A stretch of DNA of 21,249 nt, from assembly GCA_017444045.1 (NCBI GenBank), contig JAFSXO010000102.1:1-21249 (forward strand), given 5' to 3'. Below the pieces are notes generated by a model that had not been told where the DNA came from, did no database searches, and worked only from the letters and a program-made list of their open reading frames with translations. Shown here one piece after another: positions 14,171 through 21,249 of the stretch; positions within the stretch are counted from its first letter, which is position 1, and every line of letters begins with the position of its first letter. The DNA is from a bacterium. Lineage in GTDB: Bacteria; Vulcanimicrobiota; Xenobia; Xenobiales; Xenobiaceae. Both the position numbers and the translations under genes were made by a program.

Positions 14171-15502
14171 CTATTCCTTATTGCTCTTAGCGTATTCAGC
14201 CCAATAGCGCTGGCCGTCTTCTGGCAGCGTATATACGGGATCGTAAAACGTATAGCGTTTTTCCAGGGCATCGGCGTCGTCCATATCGACCACGGTTTTA
14301 TAGTTCTTGGTCCAATAAGAGATGCCGCGCACCTTATCGTAATCGACAAGCTGATGCACCCAGCGCTTGCCGACAAAGGGCACATCGCAGACCACGCGCG
14401 GAGTAGCGAAGCCGGGCAGATATCCCATTATATCGTGCTGCAGCCGCTGAGCCTCGCGCACCGACAGGCGCCAGTGCTCGGAGTTGGGGATCATATCGCA
14501 CATATAGAAGTAGTACGGCATGACCTTGGCGCAGTCCAAAAGCATGAAGCACAGATCCAGCATATCGTGCGAATCGCTGTTGACACCGCGCAGCAAAACG
14601 CCCTGGTTGCGCACATCGCGATAGCCCATATCGAGGATTTTGCGCACAGCCTTGGCGAACAGCGGCGTCACCTGGCTGGCGTGGTTCACATGGGTGTGCA
14701 CGGCTATCTCTACCCCGCGCTCGTGGGCGCGTTTGGCGATGCGATCCAGAGTGGCCAGAACCTCGTCCTGCAGGAAATGCTGCGGCAGAGCCTGCAGCGC
14801 TTTAGTGGCCAAGCGCACGTCGCGGATATTGGGGATGTCCAGCAAGGGCATAACGAATGACTCTAGCTGGCTGGGCGCCAAATTGGCCACATCGCCGCCG
14901 GAGACGACCACATCGCGCACAGTGGGAGTGCGGCGCAGATAATCGAGCATGGCCTCCCAGCGCTCGGGCTGCTTCATGTTGAAGCGGTATTTCTTAATAT
15001 TGGGCGTATCGTTGCCCACCAGATCCATGCGCGTACAATGGCCGCAGTACTGCGGGCAGGTAGCCAAAAGCTCCGCCAGCACCTTGGTGGGATAGCGGTG
15101 CGTAAGACCTTCAACCGCCCACATATCGGCTTCGTGCAGGCTGTCGCGCTCAGCCTTGGGGTGGCTGGGCCATTCGGGATGGCGATCGTCAAAGGCGGGG
15201 ATCATGTAGCGGCGCACCGGATCGTTCCACAGATCGTTCTCGTTCATGCAGTTGATCATTTGCGGAGGGATCAGCATCGACATGGTGCCATTGACGCGCG
15301 CATCCTTATCAATGCTGTCCAGCAGCCCCTCAGGAGCTTTATCGCCCCAAACAGCCGCCAGCTCACGCAGGCTCTTAACCGAATGCTTGCGCTGCCATAG
15401 CGCCGATTCCCATTCTTCCTTGGTTACATCGGCCCAGCCTGGCCAGCGCGTCCAGTCCGGTTCTACGAACTCGCGTTTAGGAGGATAAATGTAAGGCTGC
15501 AT
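14171..15502 (-). CDS. kamA: KamA-type radical SAM aminomutase (lysine 2,3-aminomutase family)
   Basis: Family members use SAM, a 4Fe-4S cluster and PLP to move an amino group from C2 to C3, classically converting lysine to beta-lysine. The 443-residue product has the cluster motif CPQYCGHC (C149, C153, C156) instead of the commoner CSMYCRHC. The lysine likely to bind PLP is K379 in DVPFVGKRWVHQ. Asp residues aligned with those that hold the substrate amino group in clostridial LAM are visible in YFYMCDMIP (D336) and VVCDVP (D373), which favours a lysine-like substrate. ATG 15500-15502 is chosen because AGGGGGAGAGG precedes it, and homologues I recall begin near QPYxYPPKREFVEPDW. An ATG at 15554-15556 with GAGGTG is the alternative (461 residues). 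No partner gene for beta-lysine use is present. Confidence 0.9.
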   Translation of the reverse strand: MQPYIYPPKREFVEPDWTRWPGWADVTKEEWESALWQRKHSVKSLRELAAVWGDKAPEGLLDSIDKDARVNGTMSMLIPPQMINCMNENDLWNDPVRRYMIPAFDDRHPEWPSHPKAERDSLHEADMWAVEGLTHRYPTKVLAELLATCPQYCGHCTRMDLVGNDTPNIKKYRFNMKQPERWEAMLDYLRRTPTVRDVVVSGGDVANLAPSQLESFVMPLLDIPNIRDVRLATKALQALPQHFLQDEVLATLDRIAKRAHERGVEIAVHTHVNHASQVTPLFAKAVRKILDMGYRDVRNQGVLLRGVNSDSHDMLDLCFMLLDCAKVMPYYFYMCDMIPNSEHWRLSVREAQRLQHDIMGYLPGFATPRVVCDVPFVGKRWVHQLVDYDKVRGISYWTKNYKTVVDMDDADALEKRYTFYDPVYTLPEDGQRYWAEYAKSNKE

Positions 15503-15582
15503 GGGCCTCTCCCCCTGAAACACATGTTTTCTGCCAGCAACATTCTCACCCGTCATATAGCACCTCAATCATTATATAATAA

Positions 15583-15609
15583 GGAAACACTGAGCAAATC
15601 AGTGTTTCC
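15583..15609 (-). terminator. Perfect 11-bp palindrome between clpC and kamA
   Basis: GGAAACACTGA - GCAAA - TCAGTGTTTCC is a perfect stem-loop 34 bases after the clpC stop. On the minus strand it is followed by TTATTATATAATG, a T/A-rich tail, so it can act as a terminator for clpC. The TATAAT in that tail (15571-15576) could also be a -10 for kamA. The hairpin would then overlap the -35 region, making it a possible operator instead. I favour terminator. Confidence 0.6.
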
Positions 15610-15642
15610 ATAAGGCCGCAGTTACGGCACTTGCTTATTTAT

Positions 15643-18351
15643 TTAAGAATCATCCCGTGTTTTGCGCGGCGCTCTCATTGTGCGCCTACGGCGCATGTTC
15701 TCACCCTGCATTTTGTCCGTTACGTCAGAAAAGCACAGCTTAGTCTCATCATCTTTGTCGATGTCTGCGCACATGCAGGAATTCTCTTTGAAATGTCCGC
15801 TTATGATCTCCTTAGCCATGGGAGTCTCTACCCAATCGCGAAGCGCGCGCCGCAGCGGACGGGCGCCGTACTGAGGCTCATCGCAGGAGTTGACTATGCG
15901 ATCCTTAGCTTCCTCGGTGAGAATCAGCTTGCGGTTTTCCGTAGCCAGCTCCTCATTGATCCGGCTGACCATAATGTCTATGATCTTCTTGAGATGCTCC
16001 GGCTCTAGACTATGGAACACGACAGCCGCATCTAGGCGATTCAAGAACTCAGGCTTGAAATAATCCCGCATCGCATCGGTGACCTTTTTCTCCATAATGC
16101 GGTGGCGCATTTCCGCATCGTCCTCATTGCGATTGGTGCGGAAGCCAAACGATTTTTCTTCCTGTTCGCCAAAGCCCAGATTGGAGGTCATAACGATCAG
16201 GGTATTCTTAAAATCGATATGACGGCCCTGAGCATCGGTCAGCGTTCCTTCGTCCATCATCTGCAGCAGAGTGCCGAAGATTTCGGGATGCGCCTTCTCT
16301 ACCTCATCAAACAGCACAACCGCGTAAGGCCTATGGCGCAGAATATCCAACTGCCCGCCTTCTTCATAGCCGACGTAACCAGGCGAAGCTCCGAGCAGAC
16401 GCGAGATGGAATACTTTTCACCATATTCGGACATATCGATGCGCACTAAAGCGCTTTCGTCATAGAACAGATATTCAGCCAGGGTTTTGGCCAGCTCAGT
16501 TTTGCCTACGCCGGTAGGTCCTAAGAACAGGAAGGAACCGATAGGTCGGTGCGTATCTCTGTTGCCAGCGCGCGCTCTCCAAATAGCCTCGCTGACTATG
16601 CGAACCGGCTCATCCTGACCTACCACGCGCTCGTGCAAGATGCTCTCTATATTGAGCAGGCGCTGCTGATCGGATTCGGTGAGCTTGGTTACAGGCACAC
16701 CGACGCGCTGAGAGATGACCTTGGCGATATGCTCCTTAGTGAGCACGAAGCTTTCGCGGGTCTCTTTTGCCTCATCGTCAGCTTCGCTGCGCACGCTGTC
16801 TGCTTCTTCCTGCGCTATGGTTTTAACCATACGGCCAACCCGAGACTTTTTACTGCCTCTAGCTGTTCTGCTCACCTTTTCTTCCTGGTCGCTGTTATCT
16901 GAATCCGCCGCGTCAGCATCAGCTTCCTGATTGTTTTTGCGCTGGCGCGGCTTGCCAGCTTTTTTAGCACCCTCTAGCAGCGCCGCCAGGGATCTTTCCA
17001 CGCGAGCCAAGCTGGCCGCCTCATCGATAAGATCGATGGCTTTATCGGGCAGACAGCGGTCGGTAATATAGCGGCTGGACAGCCTGATAGCGAACTTTAT
17101 AACTTCATCATCTATAATGGCATTGTGGAACTTTGAATATATGCCCCTTAAGCCCGATATCATCTCAAATGCCTGGGACGTGTTGGGCTCGTCAACCACA
17201 ATACGCAAAAAGCGCCGATCTAAAGCGTGATCCTTTTCAAAATTTTTTGAATACTCGGACTGAGTAGTTGACCCTATACAGCGAAAACGCGTATCCGTGA
17301 GCACTGGCTTAAGCATATTAGCGGCATCTAAGCCACTCTCCGAGGAGGATCCTGCGCCGATGATTGTGTGAATCTCATCGATAAAGAGAATAACCTTGCC
17401 GTCGCACTCCAGGATATCCTTGAGCATTTTCTTTAGGCGCTCTTCAAAATCACCGCGGTATCGCGTGCCCGCTGTAAGCTTGCCGACATCTAGGCTAAGG
17501 ATACGCACCCCCGCCAGCTCAGGAGGCACCTTATTATCGGCGATGCGCTGGGCTACGCCATCGATAATCGCGGTTTTGCCCACACCAGGCTCGCCGATAA
17601 GCAGAGGATTATTCTTTTTGTATTTGAGCAGCTTGACGATAACGTCCTCTATTACATCATCGCGGGCAACGACAGGGTCCAAACGCCCCTTTTCAGCCTC
17701 AGCGACTAAATCTACCCCAAATTCAAAGCGCATGGGCACAGCGCTGCTTTTTCTGCGCTCTGAAGCTTTTTTGTGCGACGTATGGCCTTCGGATTCCCTT
17801 TTGGAGGGCTTTCTGATTCCTTGCTCTTCATCATCGTCTACTGCAAGAACTGCCATCTCAACTCCGGAGGGATTTACTATGGTTATTTCACTGATGAACT
17901 CATTCTTTGCGTCTCTCAGTTCCCGAGACAGCTCCACATCGCGCTCTTCAGAGGAAGACACGCGTCCGCTCAGCAGCATTACAATGATAGCGCTAAAGAT
18001 AGAGGCACAGGTTATATTTGCTTCGCTGTCGAGCAGAAGAGGGCGGAGCATGTTTTTAAAATCATCGCAGAACTGGGCTTCACCATCAGCAATGGCGGTA
18101 CCAGACCTGCGACGACTATCACTTAGCTCCCGCAGCTCTTCATTCATGGGTTCGGCAAACCGTTCGATATACTTAATGGTATTATCGTACAGACGCTCCA
18201 GTTCTTCGTTGTCGTTTCTGTTATCCCTTACGTAATTGACTATGGCAACAAACAAATGCGCCAGCCCGATCGTCGGACTGCCCAAACGCACCGCTAGCCT
18301 GGCCGCCTGAACCACACAGATTTTCGCATCTTTATCAAAACGTTTCCACAT
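15643..18351 (-). CDS. clpC: ClpC-type AAA+ unfoldase with atypical middle region
   Basis: This is an ATP-driven protein unfoldase expected to feed ClpP. The 902-residue product has a diverged Clp N domain (about 1-125) and a charged linker (about 130-205). AAA+ module 1 has Walker A GEPGVGKT (253-260) and Walker B ILFIDE (321-326). Module 2 has Walker A GPTGVGKT (611-618) and VVLFDEVE (678-685), followed by YGARPLRRA at 828-836. F735-G-F737 falls where ClpC has its ClpP-binding VGF loop, so ClpP docking is likely. The middle domain (consensus EFEKAASLRD) normally found after KAIDLIDEAASL is absent; residues about 462-535 are a low-complexity Lys/Arg/Asp/Glu/Ala/Ser stretch. The C-terminus is Arg-rich (NMRRRRTMRAPRKTRDD). 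The ATG at 18349-18351 has AGGGAG upstream. No ctsR, mcsA or mcsB lies beside it. Confidence 0.92.
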   Translation of the reverse strand: MWKRFDKDAKICVVQAARLAVRLGSPTIGLAHLFVAIVNYVRDNRNDNEELERLYDNTIKYIERFAEPMNEELRELSDSRRRSGTAIADGEAQFCDDFKNMLRPLLLDSEANITCASIFSAIIVMLLSGRVSSSEERDVELSRELRDAKNEFISEITIVNPSGVEMAVLAVDDDEEQGIRKPSKRESEGHTSHKKASERRKSSAVPMRFEFGVDLVAEAEKGRLDPVVARDDVIEDVIVKLLKYKKNNPLLIGEPGVGKTAIIDGVAQRIADNKVPPELAGVRILSLDVGKLTAGTRYRGDFEERLKKMLKDILECDGKVILFIDEIHTIIGAGSSSESGLDAANMLKPVLTDTRFRCIGSTTQSEYSKNFEKDHALDRRFLRIVVDEPNTSQAFEMISGLRGIYSKFHNAIIDDEVIKFAIRLSSRYITDRCLPDKAIDLIDEAASLARVERSLAALLEGAKKAGKPRQRKNNQEADADAADSDNSDQEEKVSRTARGSKKSRVGRMVKTIAQEEADSVRSEADDEAKETRESFVLTKEHIAKVISQRVGVPVTKLTESDQQRLLNIESILHERVVGQDEPVRIVSEAIWRARAGNRDTHRPIGSFLFLGPTGVGKTELAKTLAEYLFYDESALVRIDMSEYGEKYSISRLLGASPGYVGYEEGGQLDILRHRPYAVVLFDEVEKAHPEIFGTLLQMMDEGTLTDAQGRHIDFKNTLIVMTSNLGFGEQEEKSFGFRTNRNEDDAEMRHRIMEKKVTDAMRDYFKPEFLNRLDAAVVFHSLEPEHLKKIIDIMVSRINEELATENRKLILTEEAKDRIVNSCDEPQYGARPLRRALRDWVETPMAKEIISGHFKENSCMCADIDKDDETKLCFSDVTDKMQGENMRRRRTMRAPRKTRDDS

Positions 18352-18427
18352 ACGGCAACTCCCTTATTACTGACGCATGAAGTGCTAATCCATCGTCCCA
18401 CGCCAATTCTTTAAATAAACGCATTTT

Positions 18428-18456
18428 AGTATAATCCTTATTATGAAAAACCACAA
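18428..18456 (-). promoter_or_regulatory. Sigma70-type promoter of clpC
   Basis: On the minus strand TTGTGG (-35, 18451-18456) and TATACT (-10, 18428-18433) are separated by exactly 17 bases. This gives a leader of roughly 70 bases before the clpC ATG. No CtsR box and no complete CIRCE element is visible in the leader, so heat-shock control by those repressors is not supported. Confidence 0.65.
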
Positions 18457-18465
18457 GGACTAAAC

Positions 18466-18550
18466 CAATGTCGGTTGGTGTGGCCACCCCTATGTCGCAG
18501 CTGCGGGAGCCAGTGCCACGCAAATACGGCCTCCTGACACTAACGAAACG
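18466..18550. repeat. Degraded copy of the dispersed repeat upstream of clpC
   Basis: The stretch starts with CAATGTCGGTTGGTG, resembling the element end, and ends with CACTAACGAAACGA, resembling the opposite end. In between, 18481-18500 (TGGCCACCCCTATGTCGCAG) matches the complement of about 6796-6815 in the 6716 element with one gap and one change. It is a shrunken, mutated copy lying between the right-edge gene and the clpC promoter. Confidence 0.5.
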
Positions 18551-18556
18551 ATATAG

Positions 18557-21249
18557 CTAAATCCATACGATCTGCACTCGGCCACAGGGAGCGGCGATCT
18601 TGCCGCGCTGAACAAAATCCCAGCGCTTCGCCGCCGGTTCCTCATCCAGGCAGCGCTTCCAGTACTCTTCCTCAGCGTGGCGCCAATACTGCTTATCGCT
18701 GAGGTTCTCCGAAATGACCAGCAGATTCTCCATAAGCCCCCACACCATAAAGTTCTCGGGCAGAGGCAAGGCTGCCGCCTCCATAACCCCAGCCAGACGG
18801 GGTGCATCGGCTACCAGTCCCCCAGCTTCGGCGCCGCCTATAAACACCAGTTTTTTGCCGCAGTCGTCGCGGCTCTGAAAAACCTTAAATTTTCCAAATA
18901 CGCGTTCGGCATTGCTGACTGCCAACGGCATCAAATCCGCCACAGCGCGATGCTGAGCATGCCACTGACGGCAGGTCACTTCGGTAACGTGGTGCGGGCA
19001 GCGCAGAACATAAGCGGCCCACAGCTTATCAGATCCGGAGATAACTGGCTTGCAGTAGCTGTTAGTTATCAGAGAGCTGTCAAAGGCTTCCCAATATTCC
19101 CGGGTGGCTATTTTTAGCGAGACAAAAAACGGCTGGCCGCAAGCGCAGCGTCCTAAAGCTAGGTTCGGCTCACGCAAAAGCCAGACAGCCCGCTCCTGCG
19201 GCGTGTCAGATCCAGACCAAGAGTTCATATTAAAGCGCACTTTTTTGGCGTGCCCTTCGCTGTCAACATAGCTGGCTTTGGCTATGCCCAGCCCCGCGTC
19301 AATAGTGCAGTCCCAATCCTCAGTCTGTGCGGAAAGAGCCTGAAGAATCCGATGGTTGCGCAGGCCCTGCTGGCGTAGGCAATAGGCAGCCCAACAGGCC
19401 AGCTCATCGGGATTCAGCTCCCGCTGCAGAGCCAGCCAGGAGAAGCGCTCAACATCCAGCCTCGCCCAGACATCGGGACCATACCATACAAGGCAGGTTC
19501 CGTTGTCTCCGCGCGAACCGCGCTGGGTAAACCATTCCGCCGCACAGCCATCTGCTATCTTGCCCCATTCGTCAAGGCACTTGCCGATGCGCTCGGCCAG
19601 TCCATCAAGCTTGAGAAGAACGCCCGCCTTTGGCCAGCCATCTGGCAAATAGGCCAGCGGTGGCTGCACAGTCAGCAGCGAGCCGCCCTTTCTTCCGGAC
19701 TCGGTACTGCGGTCAACCTTTAACCTTGGGTGCTCGCCAAAGACTAAGGAAGCGTAGCTATTAAAATCCGAGGCCTGCGTCTGCAGAGCGCGAACCCCTC
19801 CGCGCAGACCACCTTCCGTCTCGGCAGGCACACCCTCAAACAAATCCGACAGCAGGTGGCTTATATGAACGTTAAGCGAGCTGTACTCGCCGCACCGATC
19901 GGCTATTGCTCTGTCGGTTAACAGCTCCTGATGCCAGCTTTCTTTGCTTACGCGCTGAATGTTGAGCCCGTCATACTCGATATGGCCCCAGCTTTCGCGC
20001 CAGCCTCCTTTAGCGTCTCTCCAGCGGTACCAGTGCAAATCGATGCTGTCAGACAGCGTAAAGCAAGCTCCCAAAACCGCGACCAGCGCATCGGTTGACA
20101 GAATATCTCCGCAGGAGCGGCAGCACGTATAGCCATATTCCTGAACGCCGCGCAGAAAGTCCCGGCGCCAAAGCTGAGCACGCCCGGGCACTGAGCCTCC
20201 AGTCTGTACCGTTACGGCAGTGTAGCTATGGCAGTTAGTACAGAGCCAGGCCATAATCAGCTGCTCGGTATCGACCTCCGACCAAGCCACGCTTTGGCTA
20301 ATATAGCGCCGCAAATGCGCGCTGCGCAAGTGCTTGGCCATTTCCAGGGCGATAGCGGCGTCAAAGGAGCTGCCCTGCGGCTCCGTTTCGTTTTCCGGCT
20401 CTTCCGCCTCGTCCTTTGCCAGCTCAAGCGTTTCATCCCACTTAGTAGGCTCATAAACGCGCACTAGCGCGTGATCGGCATCGCTAAGCTTCAGCTCCTC
20501 TTCCGTCTCGTAGGCTTCCTTAATCTGCTCTTTGCTTAAGGCTTCAGACTGCGCTACGCTATCGGGCTTCTGCCAAGCTTCAGGCGAGGAATCAGCCTCC
20601 TTAGCCAAGCCTATATCAGGCAGCTCCAGCGATATGGTTTTATCATCGCCAGCCAGTCCCATAGCGGCATTAGACTTAAAGCTGGGGAAACGTCCTACAG
20701 CCCCCCAATAGCCTGCGCGATCGCCCTTATTCTGCTCCGGAGCATCGTCATACTCGGGAAGCTCCCCGCTAGTAGGCAAAAGCACATAGTCGCTGTCGGT
20801 CGGCATATCAGTATCGGCGACAACCGCCAGATAGGCTTCCTGTTTGCGAAACTGTACAACCGCAATAGGCCTGCCCAGCTCCAAATTCTCAGCAGCAGCA
20901 AAATCAGGCCACTGCAGTATCGGCGTTTCGGGCAGCGTTTCAGGTATGCCCTCCCATACAAACCACAGGCTAAAAGGGAAAGCCAAACCGCGAGCGCAGG
21001 CGCGCGGCAGGGAGGAGAATATGTTCGGAAGATTCACCAGACAGCCCACGAACTGCGGCTCCTCAAAGGCGTCAAGTACCATACGGCCCAGCTCTAAACG
21101 CCATACTCCCTGCTCTGTTTCCAGCCTGTAGGTCGGCAGATCCGCGGGAACATATTCCAAAGGCTTAATAGTACTAAGCGATTCCCCGATATACAGCCCC
21201 AGAATCCAGGCTACGCATTCAGCGGTAAATATCCGCTGCGGAGAGCAGA
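18557..21249 (-). CDS. Large unknown protein with zinc-ribbon-like Cys pairs, N-terminus beyond the window
   Basis: The frame is open from its stop at 18557 to the right edge, at least 896 residues, so the true start lies outside. A TTG at 21160 has no ribosome binding site and is unlikely to be the start. I do not recognise the family. Counting from that TTG, an N-terminal part (about 1-190) is followed by an acidic, Glu-rich linker (about 185-265: AYETEEELKLS, KDEAEEPENETEP). Then comes a likely zinc ribbon, WLCTNC (C307, C310) and CCRSCGD (C347, C350). The C-terminal half is Trp-rich and contains a CAC and CPHH pair that could form a second metal site. No signal peptide or membrane helix is visible, suggesting a cytoplasmic protein. 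It precedes clpC on the same strand, with clpC's own promoter between. Confidence 0.85.
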   Translation of the reverse strand, partial: CSPQRIFTAECVAWILGLYIGESLSTIKPLEYVPADLPTYRLETEQGVWRLELGRMVLDAFEEPQFVGCLVNLPNIFSSLPRACARGLAFPFSLWFVWEGIPETLPETPILQWPDFAAAENLELGRPIAVVQFRKQEAYLAVVADTDMPTDSDYVLLPTSGELPEYDDAPEQNKGDRAGYWGAVGRFPSFKSNAAMGLAGDDKTISLELPDIGLAKEADSSPEAWQKPDSVAQSEALSKEQIKEAYETEEELKLSDADHALVRVYEPTKWDETLELAKDEAEEPENETEPQGSSFDAAIALEMAKHLRSAHLRRYISQSVAWSEVDTEQLIMAWLCTNCHSYTAVTVQTGGSVPGRAQLWRRDFLRGVQEYGYTCCRSCGDILSTDALVAVLGACFTLSDSIDLHWYRWRDAKGGWRESWGHIEYDGLNIQRVSKESWHQELLTDRAIADRCGEYSSLNVHISHLLSDLFEGVPAETEGGLRGGVRALQTQASDFNSYASLVFGEHPRLKVDRSTESGRKGGSLLTVQPPLAYLPDGWPKAGVLLKLDGLAERIGKCLDEWGKIADGCAAEWFTQRGSRGDNGTCLVWYGPDVWARLDVERFSWLALQRELNPDELACWAAYCLRQQGLRNHRILQALSAQTEDWDCTIDAGLGIAKASYVDSEGHAKKVRFNMNSWSGSDTPQERAVWLLREPNLALGRCACGQPFFVSLKIATREYWEAFDSSLITNSYCKPVISGSDKLWAAYVLRCPHHVTEVTCRQWHAQHRAVADLMPLAVSNAERVFGKFKVFQSRDDCGKKLVFIGGAEAGGLVADAPRLAGVMEAAALPLPENFMVWGLMENLLVISENLSDKQYWRHAEEEYWKRCLDEEPAAKRWDFVQRGKIAAPCGRVQIVWI

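Noticed and set aside
17396..18235. 279-codon plus-strand Ser/Arg-rich ORF antisense to clpC
   Set aside because: Its composition is the typical shadow of the Asp/Glu/Lys-rich clpC reading frame; no domain or ribosome binding site.
18352..18427. CIRCE-like half-site (AAGTGCTAA at 18380-18388) in the clpC leader
   Set aside because: Only one half resembles CIRCE and the expected partner 9 bases away is missing, so HrcA control is not supported.
1..21249. tRNA, rRNA or prophage genes
   Set aside because: I looked through all gaps over 100 bases and saw no cloverleaf-like CCA-ending sequence, rRNA segment, integrase or transposase.

Overview
The window holds 12 confident or reasonably supported protein genes plus a partial gene at each edge. 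All but one lie on the minus strand. The organism looks like an anaerobic or gut bacterium with two membranes. Evidence for a Gram-negative-like envelope is a signal-peptide soluble lytic transglycosylase and a large signal-peptide MscS-family channel with a long domain ahead of the membrane. Several features instead resemble Firmicutes: the scattered order clpC - radA - yacL-type PIN/TRAM gene - ispD, and a Cys-rich insert (CTCPPALAVCVC) in RsmH. Together they suggest Negativicutes or another diderm lineage outside the Proteobacteria. This is inference; I cannot place the genus.

Layout from right to left, the main direction of transcription. A partial gene enters from the right edge (18557-21249) and encodes a large unrecognised protein with a zinc-ribbon-like Cys pattern. 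Next comes a ClpC-type AAA+ unfoldase gene (15643-18351) with its own promoter, then a kamA-type radical SAM aminomutase gene (14171-15502). One small unknown gene (13376-13975) runs the other way and shares a bidirectional terminator with kamA. Then follow radA, a PIN/TRAM membrane protein gene (yacL-like), a 576-residue leucine-rich-repeat protein gene, ispD and a 146-residue unknown gene; the last four are closely spaced and probably co-transcribed. After a 530-base gap come a lytic transglycosylase gene, an MscS-family channel gene and a MerC-domain gene, with terminators after the first and third. At the left edge the division cluster begins: promoter, triple 10-bp operator, mraZ, a possible small gene, rsmH and the start of another gene.

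The long intergenic gaps are not empty. They carry a dispersed repeat family whose ends read CAATGYCRTTTAGTTAAG or its complement, with hairpins inside. Copies or fragments lie at 6716-6939, 13058-13224, 13251-13285, 14121-14170 and 18466-18550, with a core fragment at 11463-11505. They look like a miniature inverted-repeat (MITE-like) element family.

The points most worth a second look are the ClpC whose middle domain is replaced by a charged low-complexity linker, the large Zn-ribbon-like protein beside it, the repeat family, the MraZ operator, and the rearranged clpC-radA-yacL-ispD neighbourhood with no disA and an inserted LRR gene.
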